Assembly: GCA_007129495.1 (NCBI GenBank)
Contig: SKVJ01000015.1
Coordinates: 32,957 to 96,956 of the forward strand
Origin: Dehalococcoidia bacterium
GTDB taxonomy: Bacteria; Chloroflexota; Dehalococcoidia; GIF9; AB-539-J10
Length of the DNA: 64,000 nt
Reading direction: 5' to 3'
Below the pieces are notes generated by a model. The model was not told the DNA's origin. It did not search any database and worked only from the letters and a program-made list of their open reading frames with translations. The position numbers and the translations under genes are program-made. Below are positions 1 through 9,085 of the stretch, in pieces (within the stretch, counting starts at the first letter, position 1; every line of letters begins with the position of its first letter).

Positions 1-541
1 GAAGCGTCTGTGAAAAGAAGACCTTCAATCGTTCGCGGACTGTCTCTTCCGTATCGTCTGCGCGCTGATATAACTCACCGCCACACACATCACAACGGCC
101 AGGTACCTTAGGCGGCGAACTCACTTCGTGATACGGAGTCTGACAATCACGACATATCCAGCGACCACTGAGACGCTTGACGAGCGCTTCCTCGGGAACC
201 TCTATGTATATCGCCTTATCAATGGTCTTGCCCTCACCCGCAAGTCTCTCATCCAGTGCCTTCGCCTGACTGAGCGTACGGGGAAAACCATCAAATAGCA
301 CCCCAGCGGCGCAATCCGGCTGGCGTATGCGCTCCAGCACCATATCGATGGTGACCTCATCCGGTACCAGTTCACCCTTTTCCATATAGGACTTTGCCAG
401 CAGCCCAAGTTCAGTCTGTTCAGAAAGAGCCCTGCGAAACAGATCCCCAGACGCCACGTGAGCCACTCCCAGCTGCTTGGTGAGAGTCGCTGCCTGTGTT
501 CCTTTGCCCGCGCCAGGTGCTCCCAATAGCACAACATTCAT
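1..541 (-). CDS. adk: Adenylate kinase (3' end cut by window edge)
   Basis: Makes ADP from ATP and AMP in the cytoplasm. The first 180 codons are present and the C-terminus lies outside the window. The N-terminus MNVVLLGAPGAGKGT carries the P-loop GAPGAGKGT, DGFPRT is the conserved AMP-side motif, and the lid holds a Cys-x2-Cys (CRDC) followed by a second Cys-x2-Cys (CDVC), so this is the zinc-lid form. Two ATG codons in tandem (544 and 541) can start it; the GGGAGG Shine-Dalgarno is better spaced for 541. It is the last visible gene of the ribosomal operon, 13 bases after the secY stop, as in most bacteria. Very sure of identity. Confidence 0.96.
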   Translation of the reverse strand, partial: MNVVLLGAPGAGKGTQAATLTKQLGVAHVASGDLFRRALSEQTELGLLAKSYMEKGELVPDEVTIDMVLERIRQPDCAAGVLFDGFPRTLSQAKALDERLAGEGKTIDKAIYIEVPEEALVKRLSGRWICRDCQTPYHEVSSPPKVPGRCDVCGGELYQRADDTEETVRERLKVFFSQTL

Positions 542-554
542 CATTACGCCTCCC

Positions 555-1868
555 CTACTTGAGAAATCCATCATAGCGGCGCATAGTCAACTGCGACTCC
601 AGTTGTTTCATAGTATCAAGTGCGACACCGACTGCGATGAGGATAGCCGTGCTTTGAATCTCGAGCAACGTCACCCCTGTTACCAGTCTAGCGATGAACG
701 GGGTAATGGCCACCATGGCAAGGAAAGTCGCTCCCCCAAATGTCAGATGCTTGATAACTGAATTGAGATAGTCAGCGGTCGACTTGCCGGGTCGAACGCC
801 GGGTATGAACCCACCCTGCTGTTGCAGCGTACGAGGCAGGCTCATCTGCTCGAAAATCACCATCGTGTAGAAGAACGTGAACCCGAATACCAGCAGGAAG
901 TACACTCCCCAGTACAACAAGCCAGCCGGGAGGCCGAGGGCAGGGTCAAACGCACGGTGAATTGCATCCCAGAAACCAGGGGATTGGGGAGTCAGGAAAT
1001 AGCTCGAAATGAGCCGTGGCATTTGCATCATCGCAATCGCGAAGATCAATGGGATCATACCGGCTGTGTTCACACGCAGCGGGATGTATGTGGAACCGGA
1101 CTGTCGATACATCCTGCCGCCGCGGAAAGTGCTCTTGGCATACTGAACCGGGATACGTCTGTGCGCTTCAATGAAGTACACGATGATCACCAGGACGACG
1201 GCTCCAAAAAGGCCAAACGCAATAGTCCCTATCGGATTCTCCTGAAATGCCAATCCAATGCGCCCCACCTGCTCGGCGAGTGAAGCAACAATTCCCCCGA
1301 ATATAATGATTGAGATGCCATTGCCAATACCACGTTCCGTAATCAGTTCTCCCATCCAGACAAGGAACATAGTTCCCGCGGTAATCGACAGTATGATCGT
1401 GGCAGTCGTGAGACCATCCGGATGAGTGATAACACCCTGGCTGGTCAACAAGGCAATTTGCGAATAACCTTGCAAAGCCGCCATGGGGACCGCAAGAAAA
1501 TGCGTGATTCGGTTGATCTGTCGCTGGCCGGCCTCACCCTGCTGCGATATTGCTTGCAACCTGGGAATCACAGGCACAAGCAGTTGCATGATAATGGAGG
1601 CAGTGATATACGGATATACACCCATCGCAGCGATGCTGAAGTTGCGCATAGCGCCGCCACTAAACAGATCGAGCATCCCAAGGAGCGCGCTCTGGTCGAA
1701 GAAATCTGCCAGCGCCTGAGGGTCTACCCCTGGCAACGGCACATGAACGAGGAAACGAAACGCAACGAGGATCCCGAACGTAAACAGCAGCCTTCGCCTG
1801 AGGTCTGGCAGCGAGAACGCATCCCGCATCGCCTGGATAAGACGTGGCTGACCCTCTTTCTGCGCCAT
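555..1868 (-). CDS. secY: Protein translocase subunit SecY
   Basis: Core channel of the Sec translocon in the inner membrane, working with SecE and SecG. The 437-residue length is normal. About ten hydrophobic segments are visible, and early motifs such as FRFLVHVPLPGVD and the plug-side stretch LFSGGAMRNFSI are typical. The C-terminus ends in the family pattern QLESQLTMRRYDGFLK. It starts one base after the rplO stop codon (TAG-c-ATG) and is followed by adk, the usual spc-operon order. Coupling to upstream ribosomal genes suggests co-translation. Confidence 0.97.
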   Translation of the reverse strand: MAQKEGQPRLIQAMRDAFSLPDLRRRLLFTFGILVAFRFLVHVPLPGVDPQALADFFDQSALLGMLDLFSGGAMRNFSIAAMGVYPYITASIIMQLLVPVIPRLQAISQQGEAGQRQINRITHFLAVPMAALQGYSQIALLTSQGVITHPDGLTTATIILSITAGTMFLVWMGELITERGIGNGISIIIFGGIVASLAEQVGRIGLAFQENPIGTIAFGLFGAVVLVIIVYFIEAHRRIPVQYAKSTFRGGRMYRQSGSTYIPLRVNTAGMIPLIFAIAMMQMPRLISSYFLTPQSPGFWDAIHRAFDPALGLPAGLLYWGVYFLLVFGFTFFYTMVIFEQMSLPRTLQQQGGFIPGVRPGKSTADYLNSVIKHLTFGGATFLAMVAITPFIARLVTGVTLLEIQSTAILIAVGVALDTMKQLESQLTMRRYDGFLK

Positions 1869-1869
1869 G

Positions 1870-2310
1870 CTACGCCTTCCTCACAGTTCCCTGTGCTGCC
1901 TTTATCTTCTCTTCAGCGGTGGAAGAAAACCTATCAGCCCGGACGGTAAGGCTTTTCTCCAGATCTCCATTACCGAGTATCTTGGTGGGTCTCGAGAGCG
2001 AGTGGATAAGCCCGGCGTCCTTCATTTCCTTCGGGCTGACCTCAGCACCTTCCTCGAAAACATTCAAGGAAGATACATTGACCACATTGAATTCAATCTT
2101 GAATATATTGGTGAAACCGCGTTTCCGAGGCAACCGCTTTATAAGTGGTAACTGACCTCCCTCGAAACCGAGTCGTACACCTTTGTGATGAGCCTTCTGG
2201 CCTTTCATTCCGCGGCCCGAATACGTACCACGTCCGCTGCCATCACCTCTGCCAACCCTCCGTGATCGGTGCCGGGACCCCTCAGCAGGACTCAGTTCAT
2301 TCAGTCTCAT
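1870..2310 (-). CDS. rplO: 50S ribosomal protein L15 (uL15)
   Basis: 146 residues, starting MRLNELSPAEGSRH and containing the glycine-rich GRGDGSGRGTYSGRGMKGQKA typical of L15. The ATG at 2310 has a GGAGG Shine-Dalgarno six bases upstream and lies inside the 3' end of rpsE, a 14-base overlap. The usual neighbour rpmD (L30) is missing between rpsE and rplO: the overlap leaves no room for it. Confidence 0.96.
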   Translation of the reverse strand: MRLNELSPAEGSRHRSRRVGRGDGSGRGTYSGRGMKGQKAHHKGVRLGFEGGQLPLIKRLPRKRGFTNIFKIEFNVVNVSSLNVFEEGAEVSPKEMKDAGLIHSLSRPTKILGNGDLEKSLTVRADRFSSTAEEKIKAAQGTVRKA

Positions 2311-2842
2311 GGATGACCTCCGACGGCGCCTTACCTGCAACGCGATCTCCTGCAACCTGCTCAGCCAGCCCCAGTGACGTCAGCGCGAGAATCGTAGCCC
2401 GCGCCACATTGATCCGGTTCTGGCTGCCCAGGGACTTGCTCACCACGTTACGGATACCTGCCAGTTCAAGTACGGTGCGCACTGTGTTACTTGCAATCAT
2501 GCCTCGCCCTTGAGCGGCCGGCTTGATCAACACAATAGATGACCCATACTTAGCGAGGGCTTCATGAGGGATCGTTTCATCCACTATGGGGACATCAATC
2601 AACTGTTTGCGTCCCATAGCCCCTGCCTTGCGAATTGCCTCAGGCACACCGGTCGCCTTTGCGAGTCCGACCCCCACATGTCCTTGACCGTCTCCAACGA
2701 CCATCAAGGCCCTGAAGCGGAGACGCCGCCCACCCTTTACGACCTTAGTGACACGATCAACCGTCATGAGCTTCTCTTCCAGTTGGAGCTCGGAAGAATC
2801 GATTTTCTCAGTCCTCGCGCTTGTCTTAGTTACTGCCTTCAT
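2297..2842 (-). CDS. rpsE: 30S ribosomal protein S5 (uS5)
   Basis: 181 residues. The N-terminal double-stranded-RNA-binding region (VTKVVKGGRRLRFRALMVVGD) and the C-terminal GSQNRINVARATILAL motif are standard for S5. The frame is open to a GTG at 2851, but ATG 2842 is chosen because the AAGG Shine-Dalgarno is about nine bases before it. The N-terminus is about 20 residues longer than in Escherichia coli, with an acidic stretch. Its stop overlaps the rplO start directly, with no rpmD between. Confidence 0.95.
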   Translation of the reverse strand: MKAVTKTSARTEKIDSSELQLEEKLMTVDRVTKVVKGGRRLRFRALMVVGDGQGHVGVGLAKATGVPEAIRKAGAMGRKQLIDVPIVDETIPHEALAKYGSSIVLIKPAAQGRGMIASNTVRTVLELAGIRNVVSKSLGSQNRINVARATILALTSLGLAEQVAGDRVAGKAPSEVIHETE

Positions 2843-2884
2843 ACACGACACCCTTTCTCTCGATCAGATTGCGCTCTGTACTAT

Positions 2885-3250
2885 CTAGAACACGAGTCCA
2901 GACTCTCTGGCTTGTTCCGCAAGCGCGCGAACCCGTCCGTGGTACATGAATCCACCACGATCGAACACTACCTGCTTCACACCCTGTTCCAATGCCCTCC
3001 GGGCAACAAGACTGCCCACACGACCGGCAATCTCCGTCTTGGACAGCGCGCTTCCGTCCTCGATCACGCCCGACTCCAAGGTACTGGCCGAAGCAAGAGT
3101 ATGCTGACGGTCGTCATCAATCACCTGTACGTAGATATGTTGCAGACTGCGATATACAGCCAAGCGTGGGCGCTCGGCTGTACCACGAACCCTGCGTCTC
3201 ACACGCGTGTGGCGTACCTTTCTCATCAATGAAGGATTCTTCCTCGCCAT
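2885..3250 (-). CDS. rplR: 50S ribosomal protein L18 (uL18)
   Basis: 121 residues with the L18 signature [24 protein letters not shown] and a C-terminal [24 protein letters not shown]. It binds 5S rRNA together with L5. It lies between rplF (6-base gap) and rpsE (42-base gap) in normal spc order. Confidence 0.96.
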   Translation of the reverse strand: MARKNPSLMRKVRHTRVRRRVRGTAERPRLAVYRSLQHIYVQVIDDDRQHTLASASTLESGVIEDGSALSKTEIAGRVGSLVARRALEQGVKQVVFDRGGFMYHGRVRALAEQARESGLVF

Positions 3251-3256
3251 ATGGCA

Positions 3257-3808
3257 CTATCCTTTTGTGACCTTGCCTGCTTTGCCAGGCTTAAGTCGCA
3301 ACTTTTCCTCAGCGTACTTGATGCCCTTGCCCTTGTAGCGGTCACAAGGCCGCACCGCCCTAATTCTCGAAGCTACCTGTCCCACGAGTTCCTTGTTGTA
3401 ACCGGATAACCGAATGCGATTCGTGCCTTCGACAACAGCCTCGATGCCTTCAGGCACCGCAAACCTGACCGGGTTGCTATAGCCTACCTGGAGAACCAGG
3501 TCTTCGCCGGCCTTTTGCACACGATACCCCACACCGTTGACCTCCAGCACCCGCTCGAACCCCGTACTCACTCCCTGCACCATGTTCGCAAGAAGCGTCC
3601 GCGTAAGTCCGTGCATCGCTCTGTGGACGCGATTGTCTGTGGGTCGCTCAACCGTCAGTTTCCCGTCGTGTAGCGTAATACGCATGTCACGGTTCAGCGA
3701 ACGCGTCAACTCACCTCGAGAACCGCTCACCACCGCAGTGTTGTCGGCGGATATCGAGACCTGGACACCGCCAGGCACTTCTATCGGCATACGTCCAATT
3801 CGAGACAT
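3257..3808 (-). CDS. rplF: 50S ribosomal protein L6 (uL6)
   Basis: 183 residues. It begins MSRIGRMPIEVPGGVQVSI and ends with the L6 signature YKGKGIKYAEEKLRLKPGKAGK. The length is normal and the order rpsH-rplF-rplR is conserved. Confidence 0.97.
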   Translation of the reverse strand: MSRIGRMPIEVPGGVQVSISADNTAVVSGSRGELTRSLNRDMRITLHDGKLTVERPTDNRVHRAMHGLTRTLLANMVQGVSTGFERVLEVNGVGYRVQKAGEDLVLQVGYSNPVRFAVPEGIEAVVEGTNRIRLSGYNKELVGQVASRIRAVRPCDRYKGKGIKYAEEKLRLKPGKAGKVTKG

Positions 3809-3831
3809 CTATCTTTTACCCCGCATTCGAC

Positions 3832-4224
3832 CTACCAGATGTAGCACAGAACCTCACCACCGAGTTTCTTGTGCCATGCCTGTTTTCCGGTCATGATTCC
3901 CTGTGATGTGGACATGATCGAGACCCCAAGGCCACCGTAGACTCTCGGTATCTCTGTCTTGCCCGCATAGACCCGCAGCCCAGGACGACTCACCCTTTCC
4001 AGGCCAAGCACAGCTGGCTGCTTATCGACGTATCTCAGTTGCACCCGGATCATCTGCGCTGGCTTTGCCTTAACTACCTCGTAATCCTCGATAAAGTTCT
4101 CCTCCTTGAGGATCTTAGCGATAGCCATTTTTACCCTCGAGTGGGGTATCAGCACGCTCTCATGACCGACCATGACAGCATTCCTGATCCTAGTGAGCAT
4201 GTCGGCAATAGGGTCGTTAACCAT
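3832..4224 (-). CDS. rpsH: 30S ribosomal protein S8 (uS8)
   Basis: 130 residues, [16 protein letters not shown] at the N-terminus and a C-terminal [20 protein letters not shown] close to the S8 consensus. It binds the central domain of 16S rRNA and in several bacteria represses the spc operon by binding its mRNA; no such mRNA site was identified here. Confidence 0.97.
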   Translation of the reverse strand: MVNDPIADMLTRIRNAVMVGHESVLIPHSRVKMAIAKILKEENFIEDYEVVKAKPAQMIRVQLRYVDKQPAVLGLERVSRPGLRVYAGKTEIPRVYGGLGVSIMSTSQGIMTGKQAWHKKLGGEVLCYIW

Positions 4225-4236
4225 CCTGTGATCTCC

Positions 4237-4422
4237 TCACCAACTCGACTTCCTGACTCCGGGTATATAGCCGAGCACGGCCAGCTCCCTGAAGCAGATG
4301 CGACACAGCCTGAATTTCCGAATGTAGCCGCGTGGCCTCCCACAGAGGCGGCACCGACTTCGATTCTGCACTTCGAACTTAGCCGGTCGATTCGATTTCG
4401 CTATCTTAGATTTCTTCGCCAT
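4237..4422 (-). CDS. rpsN: 30S ribosomal protein S14, zinc-binding type Z (uS14)
   Basis: 61 residues, the short zinc form of S14. The four ligands are visible as CRLC and CRIC, separated by [12 protein letters not shown]. It ends [11 protein letters not shown], the usual end of type-Z S14. It sits between rplE and rpsH. Confidence 0.97.
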   Translation of the reverse strand: MAKKSKIAKSNRPAKFEVQNRSRCRLCGRPRGYIRKFRLCRICFRELAVLGYIPGVRKSSW

Positions 4423-4424
4423 AT

Positions 4425-4967
4425 TCAGTCTCCCTGAAGCGGCATTCCCATGAGCTTCAACAGAAGTCTCGCTTCGTCGTCGCGTTTTGCACTCGTCACG
4501 ATTGTTACCTGCAGACCCCTTATCTTCTCGATCCGGTCGTAGTCAATCTCCGGAAAAACGATCTGCTCTTTCAGTCCGAGACTGTAATTCCCACGCCCAT
4601 CGAAAGCATTCGCCGAAACGCCACGGAAGTCGCGAATGCGGGGTAGTACGATTCCCACCAGCCGATCGAAGAAATCCCACATGCGCTTCCCTCGCAGGGT
4701 CACCATCATTCCTATTGGCATTCCCGCCCTCAGCTTGAACGCCGCTATGGAACGTCGCGCATGGGTTACGACCGGTTTCTGCCCGGTAATAGTTGTGAGA
4801 TCCTTCTCAGCAGATTCAAGTGCCTTAGCGTTCTGAATCGCTTCTCCGAGGCCGATACCAACCACTATCTTCTGGATTCGAGGAAGCTCCATGACGTTCT
4901 CGTACCCCAGTCGATTCCTCAACTCGGGGAGCACTTCCTTCACGTATCTCTCTTTTGCAGCCAGCAT
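4425..4967 (-). CDS. rplE: 50S ribosomal protein L5 (uL5)
   Basis: 180 residues. Typical motifs are [40 protein letters not shown] and the C-terminal [20 protein letters not shown]. Part of the central protuberance, contacts 5S rRNA. Gene order rplX-rplE-rpsN is conserved. Confidence 0.97.
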   Translation of the reverse strand: MLAAKERYVKEVLPELRNRLGYENVMELPRIQKIVVGIGLGEAIQNAKALESAEKDLTTITGQKPVVTHARRSIAAFKLRAGMPIGMMVTLRGKRMWDFFDRLVGIVLPRIRDFRGVSANAFDGRGNYSLGLKEQIVFPEIDYDRIEKIRGLQVTIVTSAKRDDEARLLLKLMGMPLQGD

Positions 4968-4981
4968 AATGGTCGCTCTCC

Positions 4982-5293
4982 TCAGTCAATCGGTTCGTCA
5001 CACACTCGGCAATGCCGCACTTTGCGGCCATCCTCAAGGAACGTAAATCCCACTCGCGTTGCTTTCTTACACTTCGCACAGACAATCATTACATTCGAAA
5101 CGTGAATGGGCGCCTCAAGTTCGATGATTCCAGCCTGCCGTGCCGATCGGCGCGCTCGCGAGTGACGCTTGATCATGTTCAATCCTTCGACAACCACCCG
5201 CTGGTCCTTTGGCACTGCACGACGTACCTTGCCTTTCTTCCCGCGATCCTTACCACTAATGATCAGGACCGTATCATTCTTCTTGATCTTCAC
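4982..5293 (-). CDS. rplX: 50S ribosomal protein L24 (uL24), zinc-ribbon form
   Basis: 103 residues starting at GTG 5293, one base after the rplN stop. The KOW motif ([17 protein letters not shown]) is at the N-terminus. Unlike the Escherichia coli protein it has two CxxC pairs near the C-terminus (CAKC and CRVC), probably a zinc site. Confidence 0.95.
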   Translation of the reverse strand: MKIKKNDTVLIISGKDRGKKGKVRRAVPKDQRVVVEGLNMIKRHSRARRSARQAGIIELEAPIHVSNVMIVCAKCKKATRVGFTFLEDGRKVRHCRVCDEPID

Positions 5294-5294
5294 T

Positions 5295-5663
5295 TTAGAC
5301 CACCTCCGGGGCGAGCGAAATAATCTTGGTGAAGTTTCTGTCTCGGAGCTCCCTTGCTACAGGGCCGAAGACACGACTCCCCTTGGGATTATTCTTGTCT
5401 CCCAGAACCACAACTGCGTTCTCGTCAAACCTGATATACGCGCCACTGGAACGTCGAAAGGACCTTGCTTCACGAACAACGACAGCTTTGATGACGTCGC
5501 CCTTCTTAACTGCTCCATGTGGCATCGCCTGCTTCACTGTGACCACAATAATGTCACCGACATGTGCATACCGTCGCCGGCTGCCACCCGGAACGTTGAT
5601 GCACATAACTTCCTTGGCACCGGTGTTGTCAGCAACCTTCAATCGTGTCTGCGCCTGAATCAT
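5295..5663 (-). CDS. rplN: 50S ribosomal protein L14 (uL14)
   Basis: 122 residues, [20 protein letters not shown] at the start, and the L14 pattern [20 protein letters not shown]. The ATG overlaps the rpsQ stop by four bases (ATGA), which suggests coupled translation. Confidence 0.97.
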   Translation of the reverse strand: MIQAQTRLKVADNTGAKEVMCINVPGGSRRRYAHVGDIIVVTVKQAMPHGAVKKGDVIKAVVVREARSFRRSSGAYIRFDENAVVVLGDKNNPKGSRVFGPVARELRDRNFTKIISLAPEVV

Positions 5664-5941
5664 TTCTCAGCGCCTCCCTCGATCACCTCGTCGCCGCTCC
5701 GGGCCACCAATCGATTCACGACACTCCATCTCTTGTGCCGCGAGAGAGGACGAGTTTCAATGATTTCCACAGTCTCTCCCACGTGGCACGCATTGCTCTC
5801 GTCATGTGCCATGTATTTCCGCACCCGACGGATCGACTTCTTATATAGTGGATGGCGACTCGCGGTTTCGACCGCGACCACCACAGTCTTGTCCATCTTA
5901 TTACTCACTACCCGTCCCTGGATTGTCTCCTTCTTGACCAT
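5660..5941 (-). CDS. rpsQ: 30S ribosomal protein S17 (uS17)
   Basis: 93 residues from ATG 5941. Motifs [18 protein letters not shown] and [20 protein letters not shown] mark S17. A GTG at 5950 overlaps the rpmC stop (GTGA) and is an alternative start; an AGGTGA Shine-Dalgarno five bases before ATG 5941 favours the shorter form. Confidence 0.95.
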   Translation of the reverse strand: MVKKETIQGRVVSNKMDKTVVVAVETASRHPLYKKSIRRVRKYMAHDESNACHVGETVEIIETRPLSRHKRWSVVNRLVARSGDEVIEGGAEK

Positions 5942-5946
5942 GTGGT

Positions 5947-6144
5947 TCACCTGATTCCCAATTCCTTCTCTCGCTGTATAGTCTTCAGTTGTGCCATTCG
6001 GCGCCTTACTTTGGCGATCTGTCGATGATCCACCAATTGCCTGCTAGCTACCCGGATGCTTAGATCAACCAGTTCCCGATCAGCTTCATCGATCTTCTTC
6101 GTAATCTCCGGGCCAGAAAGTATCCGTATCTCTTCACTCTTCAA
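5947..6144 (-). CDS. rpmC: 50S ribosomal protein L29 (uL29)
   Basis: 65 residues, a short helical protein ([30 protein letters not shown] region, residues about 24-53). The start appears to be TTG 6144, 11 bases inside the end of rplP, with GAGGTG seven bases upstream; no ATG or GTG in frame gives the expected N-terminus MKSEEIRIL. Located between rplP and rpsQ as usual. Confidence 0.93.
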   Translation of the reverse strand: MKSEEIRILSGPEITKKIDEADRELVDLSIRVASRQLVDHRQIAKVRRRMAQLKTIQREKELGIR

Positions 6145-6559
6145 CTCTGGCCACCTCTCTCGTCACAAACTTAGTACCGATAGGCAACTTGTGGGACGCC
6201 AACTGCACTGCTCGTTTGGCCACGTCTTCACTGATCCCAGATAATTCGAACATAACGCGACCACGTCTGACTACTGCGACCCACTGGTCCGGCGCACCCT
6301 TTCCTCCCCCCTGCCGCGTCTCAGCCGGCTTCTTGGTCACAGACTTATCAGGGAACACACGAATCCACAACTTGCCCTGGTTCCGAAGAAACCGCACAAA
6401 CACACGTCGTGTTGCTTCGATCTGCCTCGCAGTAATCCAGGCATTCCCATCGGCGCAAAGCCCATAGTCGCCGAATGCAACGGTATTGCCGCTATGAGCC
6501 GAACCCAGTCTTCGGCCTCTATGAACTTTACGATACTTCACTCGTTTCGGTTGTAACAC
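6134..6559 (-). CDS. rplP: 50S ribosomal protein L16 (uL16)
   Basis: 141 residues from GTG 6559. The N-terminus [16 protein letters not shown] matches L16 exactly where expected, which fixes the GTG start. [21 protein letters not shown] and [20 protein letters not shown] are conserved blocks. The gene overlaps rpsC by 32 bases. Confidence 0.96.
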   Translation of the reverse strand: MLQPKRVKYRKVHRGRRLGSAHSGNTVAFGDYGLCADGNAWITARQIEATRRVFVRFLRNQGKLWIRVFPDKSVTKKPAETRQGGGKGAPDQWVAVVRRGRVMFELSGISEDVAKRAVQLASHKLPIGTKFVTREVARVEE

Positions 6560-7199
6560 TTCGCCTCCTCGCCTCGGGAAGGATCTCTCCGCGGTAGACC
6601 CAGACTTTCACACCGATGCGACCCATGAGGGTACGAGCCTCGGTGACTCCGTAATCAATATCCGCTCTAAGAGTATGTAGAGGCATCCTGCCCTCGTGTA
6701 CTGTCTGTGACCGTGCAATCTCCGCCCCACCCAAACGGCCTCCTACTTGAATCTTGATACCCTGCGCGCCTGCCTGCATCGTACGAAACGATGCCTGCTT
6801 CATCACTCGCCTGTACGGTACACGTGACTCAAGCCTCTCGGCGATGTTGAAAGCAACGAGAGCAGCGACCAGCTCCGGCCGGTCCACCTCACGAATGGTG
6901 AGCCGAACACGCTCCTTTGCTACCGCCTCCAATCGACGGCGAAGAGCTTCTACGTTCTGTCCACCGCGTCCAATCAGAACGCCAGGACGAGCAGAGAACA
7001 CTGTCACGAAAATCTCGCTGCCGGTCCTCTCAATTTCCACACGTGCGATTCCAGACTCCCGTGCGCGCTGCTTGAGCACCTTGCGCAATTCCAGATCCTG
7101 ATGCAGCAGTGTGCCGTAATCCTTGTCAGCGTACCACTTACTTGACCACTCTTTTGTGTATCCGAGTCTGAATCCAACTGGATGAACTTTCTGACCCAA
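6528..7199 (-). CDS. rpsC: 30S ribosomal protein S3 (uS3)
   Basis: 223 residues, starting [18 protein letters not shown]. The KH-domain loop [18 protein letters not shown] is visible at about residues 74-91, and [20 protein letters not shown] is the C-terminal S3 signature. It overlaps the next gene rplP. Confidence 0.97.
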   Translation of the reverse strand: MGQKVHPVGFRLGYTKEWSSKWYADKDYGTLLHQDLELRKVLKQRARESGIARVEIERTGSEIFVTVFSARPGVLIGRGGQNVEALRRRLEAVAKERVRLTIREVDRPELVAALVAFNIAERLESRVPYRRVMKQASFRTMQAGAQGIKIQVGGRLGGAEIARSQTVHEGRMPLHTLRADIDYGVTEARTLMGRIGVKVWVYRGEILPEARRRSVTTETSEVS

Positions 7200-7201
7200 G
7201 T

Positions 7202-7534
7202 CTAGGCCTCCTCAACAATCACCGTAATATGGCTCGCTCGTTTCAATATCGGACTGATCCTGCCCCTTGACTGAGGACGAAATCTCTTAAGAGTACGTGC
7301 CTCATCGGCATAAATGGCCGCTATCCGCAAAGATGGAGCAGGCGTCTCGTAGGTGTTCTCCGCAGTAGCTGCAGCTGACTTAACGACCTTGGCGACCGCA
7401 ACAGCAGCTGGGCTTGGCATGAACCGAAGAACCGTAAGAGCCTCATCCACTCTCTTACCTCTCACCATATCCACGACCAGCCGAACCTTTCGGGGCGGCA
7501 TTCCAATATCTTTCGCTACTACCTTAACCTTCAT
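7202..7534 (-). CDS. rplV: 50S ribosomal protein L22 (uL22)
   Basis: 110 residues with PPRKVRLVVDMVRGKRVDEA near the N-terminus and FRPQSRGRISPILKRASHI toward the C-terminus, the loop that lines the exit tunnel. Normal position between rpsS and rpsC. Confidence 0.96.
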   Translation of the reverse strand: MKVKVVAKDIGMPPRKVRLVVDMVRGKRVDEALTVLRFMPSPAAVAVAKVVKSAAATAENTYETPAPSLRIAAIYADEARTLKRFRPQSRGRISPILKRASHITVIVEEA

Positions 7535-7545
7535 TATTCAGCTTC

Positions 7546-7824
7546 CTACCGCCTCTGCGCTTTACTCTTGGCCACATGCCCTCTGAATGTGTATGTCGGG
7601 ACAAATTCACCCAACTTGTGACCAACCATATTCTCAGTTACAAATATTGGCACGTGTTTTCTTCCGTTGTGAACCGCCAGTGTATGTCCTATCATCGACG
7701 GAAGTATTGTCGATGACCGAGCCCAAGTACGAATAATCGTCTTCTCACCAGACTTGTTCAATGCGTCAATCTTCTTCTCGAGTTTCGGATGACAGTAAAA
7801 ACCCTTCTTCAGTGACCTTGACAT
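7546..7824 (-). CDS. rpsS: 30S ribosomal protein S19 (uS19)
   Basis: 92 residues, [19 protein letters not shown] at the start and the S19 signature [20 protein letters not shown]. It begins one base after the rplB stop. Confidence 0.97.
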   Translation of the reverse strand: MSRSLKKGFYCHPKLEKKIDALNKSGEKTIIRTWARSSTILPSMIGHTLAVHNGRKHVPIFVTENMVGHKLGEFVPTYTFRGHVAKSKAQRR

Positions 7825-7825
7825 A

Positions 7826-8656
7826 CTATTTTCTCCGTCCTCGTCGCCTCACGATGAAGCGATCAGAGACTGTCCTTCGCCGTGTTCTACCACCCAGGGC
7901 TATTTTGCCCCAAGGTGTCTTGGGAGACATTCCCAAAGGTGCCCTTCCTTCACCGCCGCCATGTGGATGATCGCGCGGCGTCATCGCGGATCCTCTCACT
8001 GTCGGACGCCTTCCCCGCCACCTGGAGGCGCCGGCCTTTCCGAGCTTCTCGCTCTTGTGATCAACATTGCCAAGCTGTCCGACTGTTGCCTGACACTCGC
8101 AATGAATCCGGCGCAGCTCTTCTGACGGCATCTTAATCAATACGTAGTTGCCCTCTTTTCCCATCAGCTGCGCGGCGGCTCCGGCGCTATGTACTATTTG
8201 CCCACCCTTGCCTGGCGAAAACTCAATGTTGTGCACTTGGGTACCGACGGGAATCGCACCCAAAGGTAGCGCATTGCCCGGTTGAATCGGCACTTCGCGG
8301 CCCGCCATTACCGTCTGCCCGACCTGCAGGCCAACCGGGGCCAGAATGTACCGTTTATCTCCGTCAGCATAGTTGATGAGCGCTATTCGTGCGGTGCGAT
8401 TAGGATCGTACTCTATGCTCGCTACCTTACCTGGAACTCCAGGCTTGTTGCGCTTGAAGTCGATGATTCGCAGCATACGCTTGCTGCCACCACCACGATG
8501 ACGAACCGTAATTGCACCACGGTTGTTACGTCCGGCATTCTTCTTCAAAGGCACCAGCAGCGACTTGGTGGGAGGAGTCTTTGTAAGCTCCTCCGACACT
8601 ACGGCCACTTTGCCTCTTCTGCCGGCAGATGTTGGCTTGAATTTCTTAACACCCAT
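7826..8656 (-). CDS. rplB: 50S ribosomal protein L2 (uL2)
   Basis: 276 residues, the normal L2 length. It starts [17 protein letters not shown] and includes the C-terminal peptidyl-transferase-proximal motif [16 protein letters not shown]. The 144 bases between it and rplW hold a separate tiny gene (8706-8801). Confidence 0.97.
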   Translation of the reverse strand: MGVKKFKPTSAGRRGKVAVVSEELTKTPPTKSLLVPLKKNAGRNNRGAITVRHRGGGSKRMLRIIDFKRNKPGVPGKVASIEYDPNRTARIALINYADGDKRYILAPVGLQVGQTVMAGREVPIQPGNALPLGAIPVGTQVHNIEFSPGKGGQIVHSAGAAAQLMGKEGNYVLIKMPSEELRRIHCECQATVGQLGNVDHKSEKLGKAGASRWRGRRPTVRGSAMTPRDHPHGGGEGRAPLGMSPKTPWGKIALGGRTRRRTVSDRFIVRRRGRRK

Positions 8657-8705
8657 GAATCGTGTTTCCTCTTCTACTTCTCAGGGTACTGCCGCCTGCC
8701 CTGGC

Positions 8706-8801
8706 TTAACCGTGCCGTCGCTGCCATCTGGTCTTCTTCAGCAGTTTCTTGTGCTGATGCTTCCGGATCTTCTTCTTACGCCACTTGAGTACTGATCCCA
8801 T
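8706..8801 (-). CDS. bS22/mS38-like small basic ribosomal protein (AURKAIP1/COX24 domain)
   Basis: A 31-codon gene between rplW and rplB. It begins MGSVLKWRKKKIRKHQ and ends LLKKTRWQRRHG, almost entirely Lys, Arg, His and hydrophobics. This matches the COX24/AURKAIP1 domain as found in mycobacterial bS22 (which begins MGSVIKKRRKR and has a KLLRRTRVQRRK core) and in mitochondrial mS38. Those proteins bind 16S/12S rRNA near helix 44 and the decoding centre. The ATG at 8801 shares a base with the rplW stop (TAATG), so translation is probably coupled. It ends with TAA, 49 bases before rplB. The match is by memory of family sequences, not by search. Automatic gene callers often miss a gene this short. 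Confidence 0.85.
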   Translation of the reverse strand: MGSVLKWRKKKIRKHQHKKLLKKTRWQRRHG

Positions 8802-9085
8802 TACACGCCCTCGAAATATGTTATTCGATCACCTGGCTTAAGCCGAACGACAGCTTTCTTCCATGAGGACGTCGGTATCTGCCTTTGTCCCCGCCTCCTA
8901 AGCTTGCCAGGTACAGTTATCATATTGACATCGACCACCGTGACATTGAAAGCCCGAGAGACTGCTTGCTTGACCTGCACTTTGTTTGCAGTGCGAGCAA
9001 CCTCAAAGACGTACTTATCCTGTGACTGAAGTTCGGATGCCTTTTCAGTGATAAGCGGCCGCCGAATAATGTCATGCAGATTCAT
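8801..9085 (-). CDS. rplW: 50S ribosomal protein L23 (uL23)
   Basis: 94 residues. MNLHDIIRRPLITEKASELQ at the start and the L23 pattern VARTANKVQVKQAVSRAFNV. It overlaps rplD by 14 bases at its start and touches the tiny bS22-like gene at its end (TAATG). Confidence 0.96.
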   Translation of the reverse strand: MNLHDIIRRPLITEKASELQSQDKYVFEVARTANKVQVKQAVSRAFNVTVVDVNMITVPGKLRRRGQRQIPTSSWKKAVVRLKPGDRITYFEGV

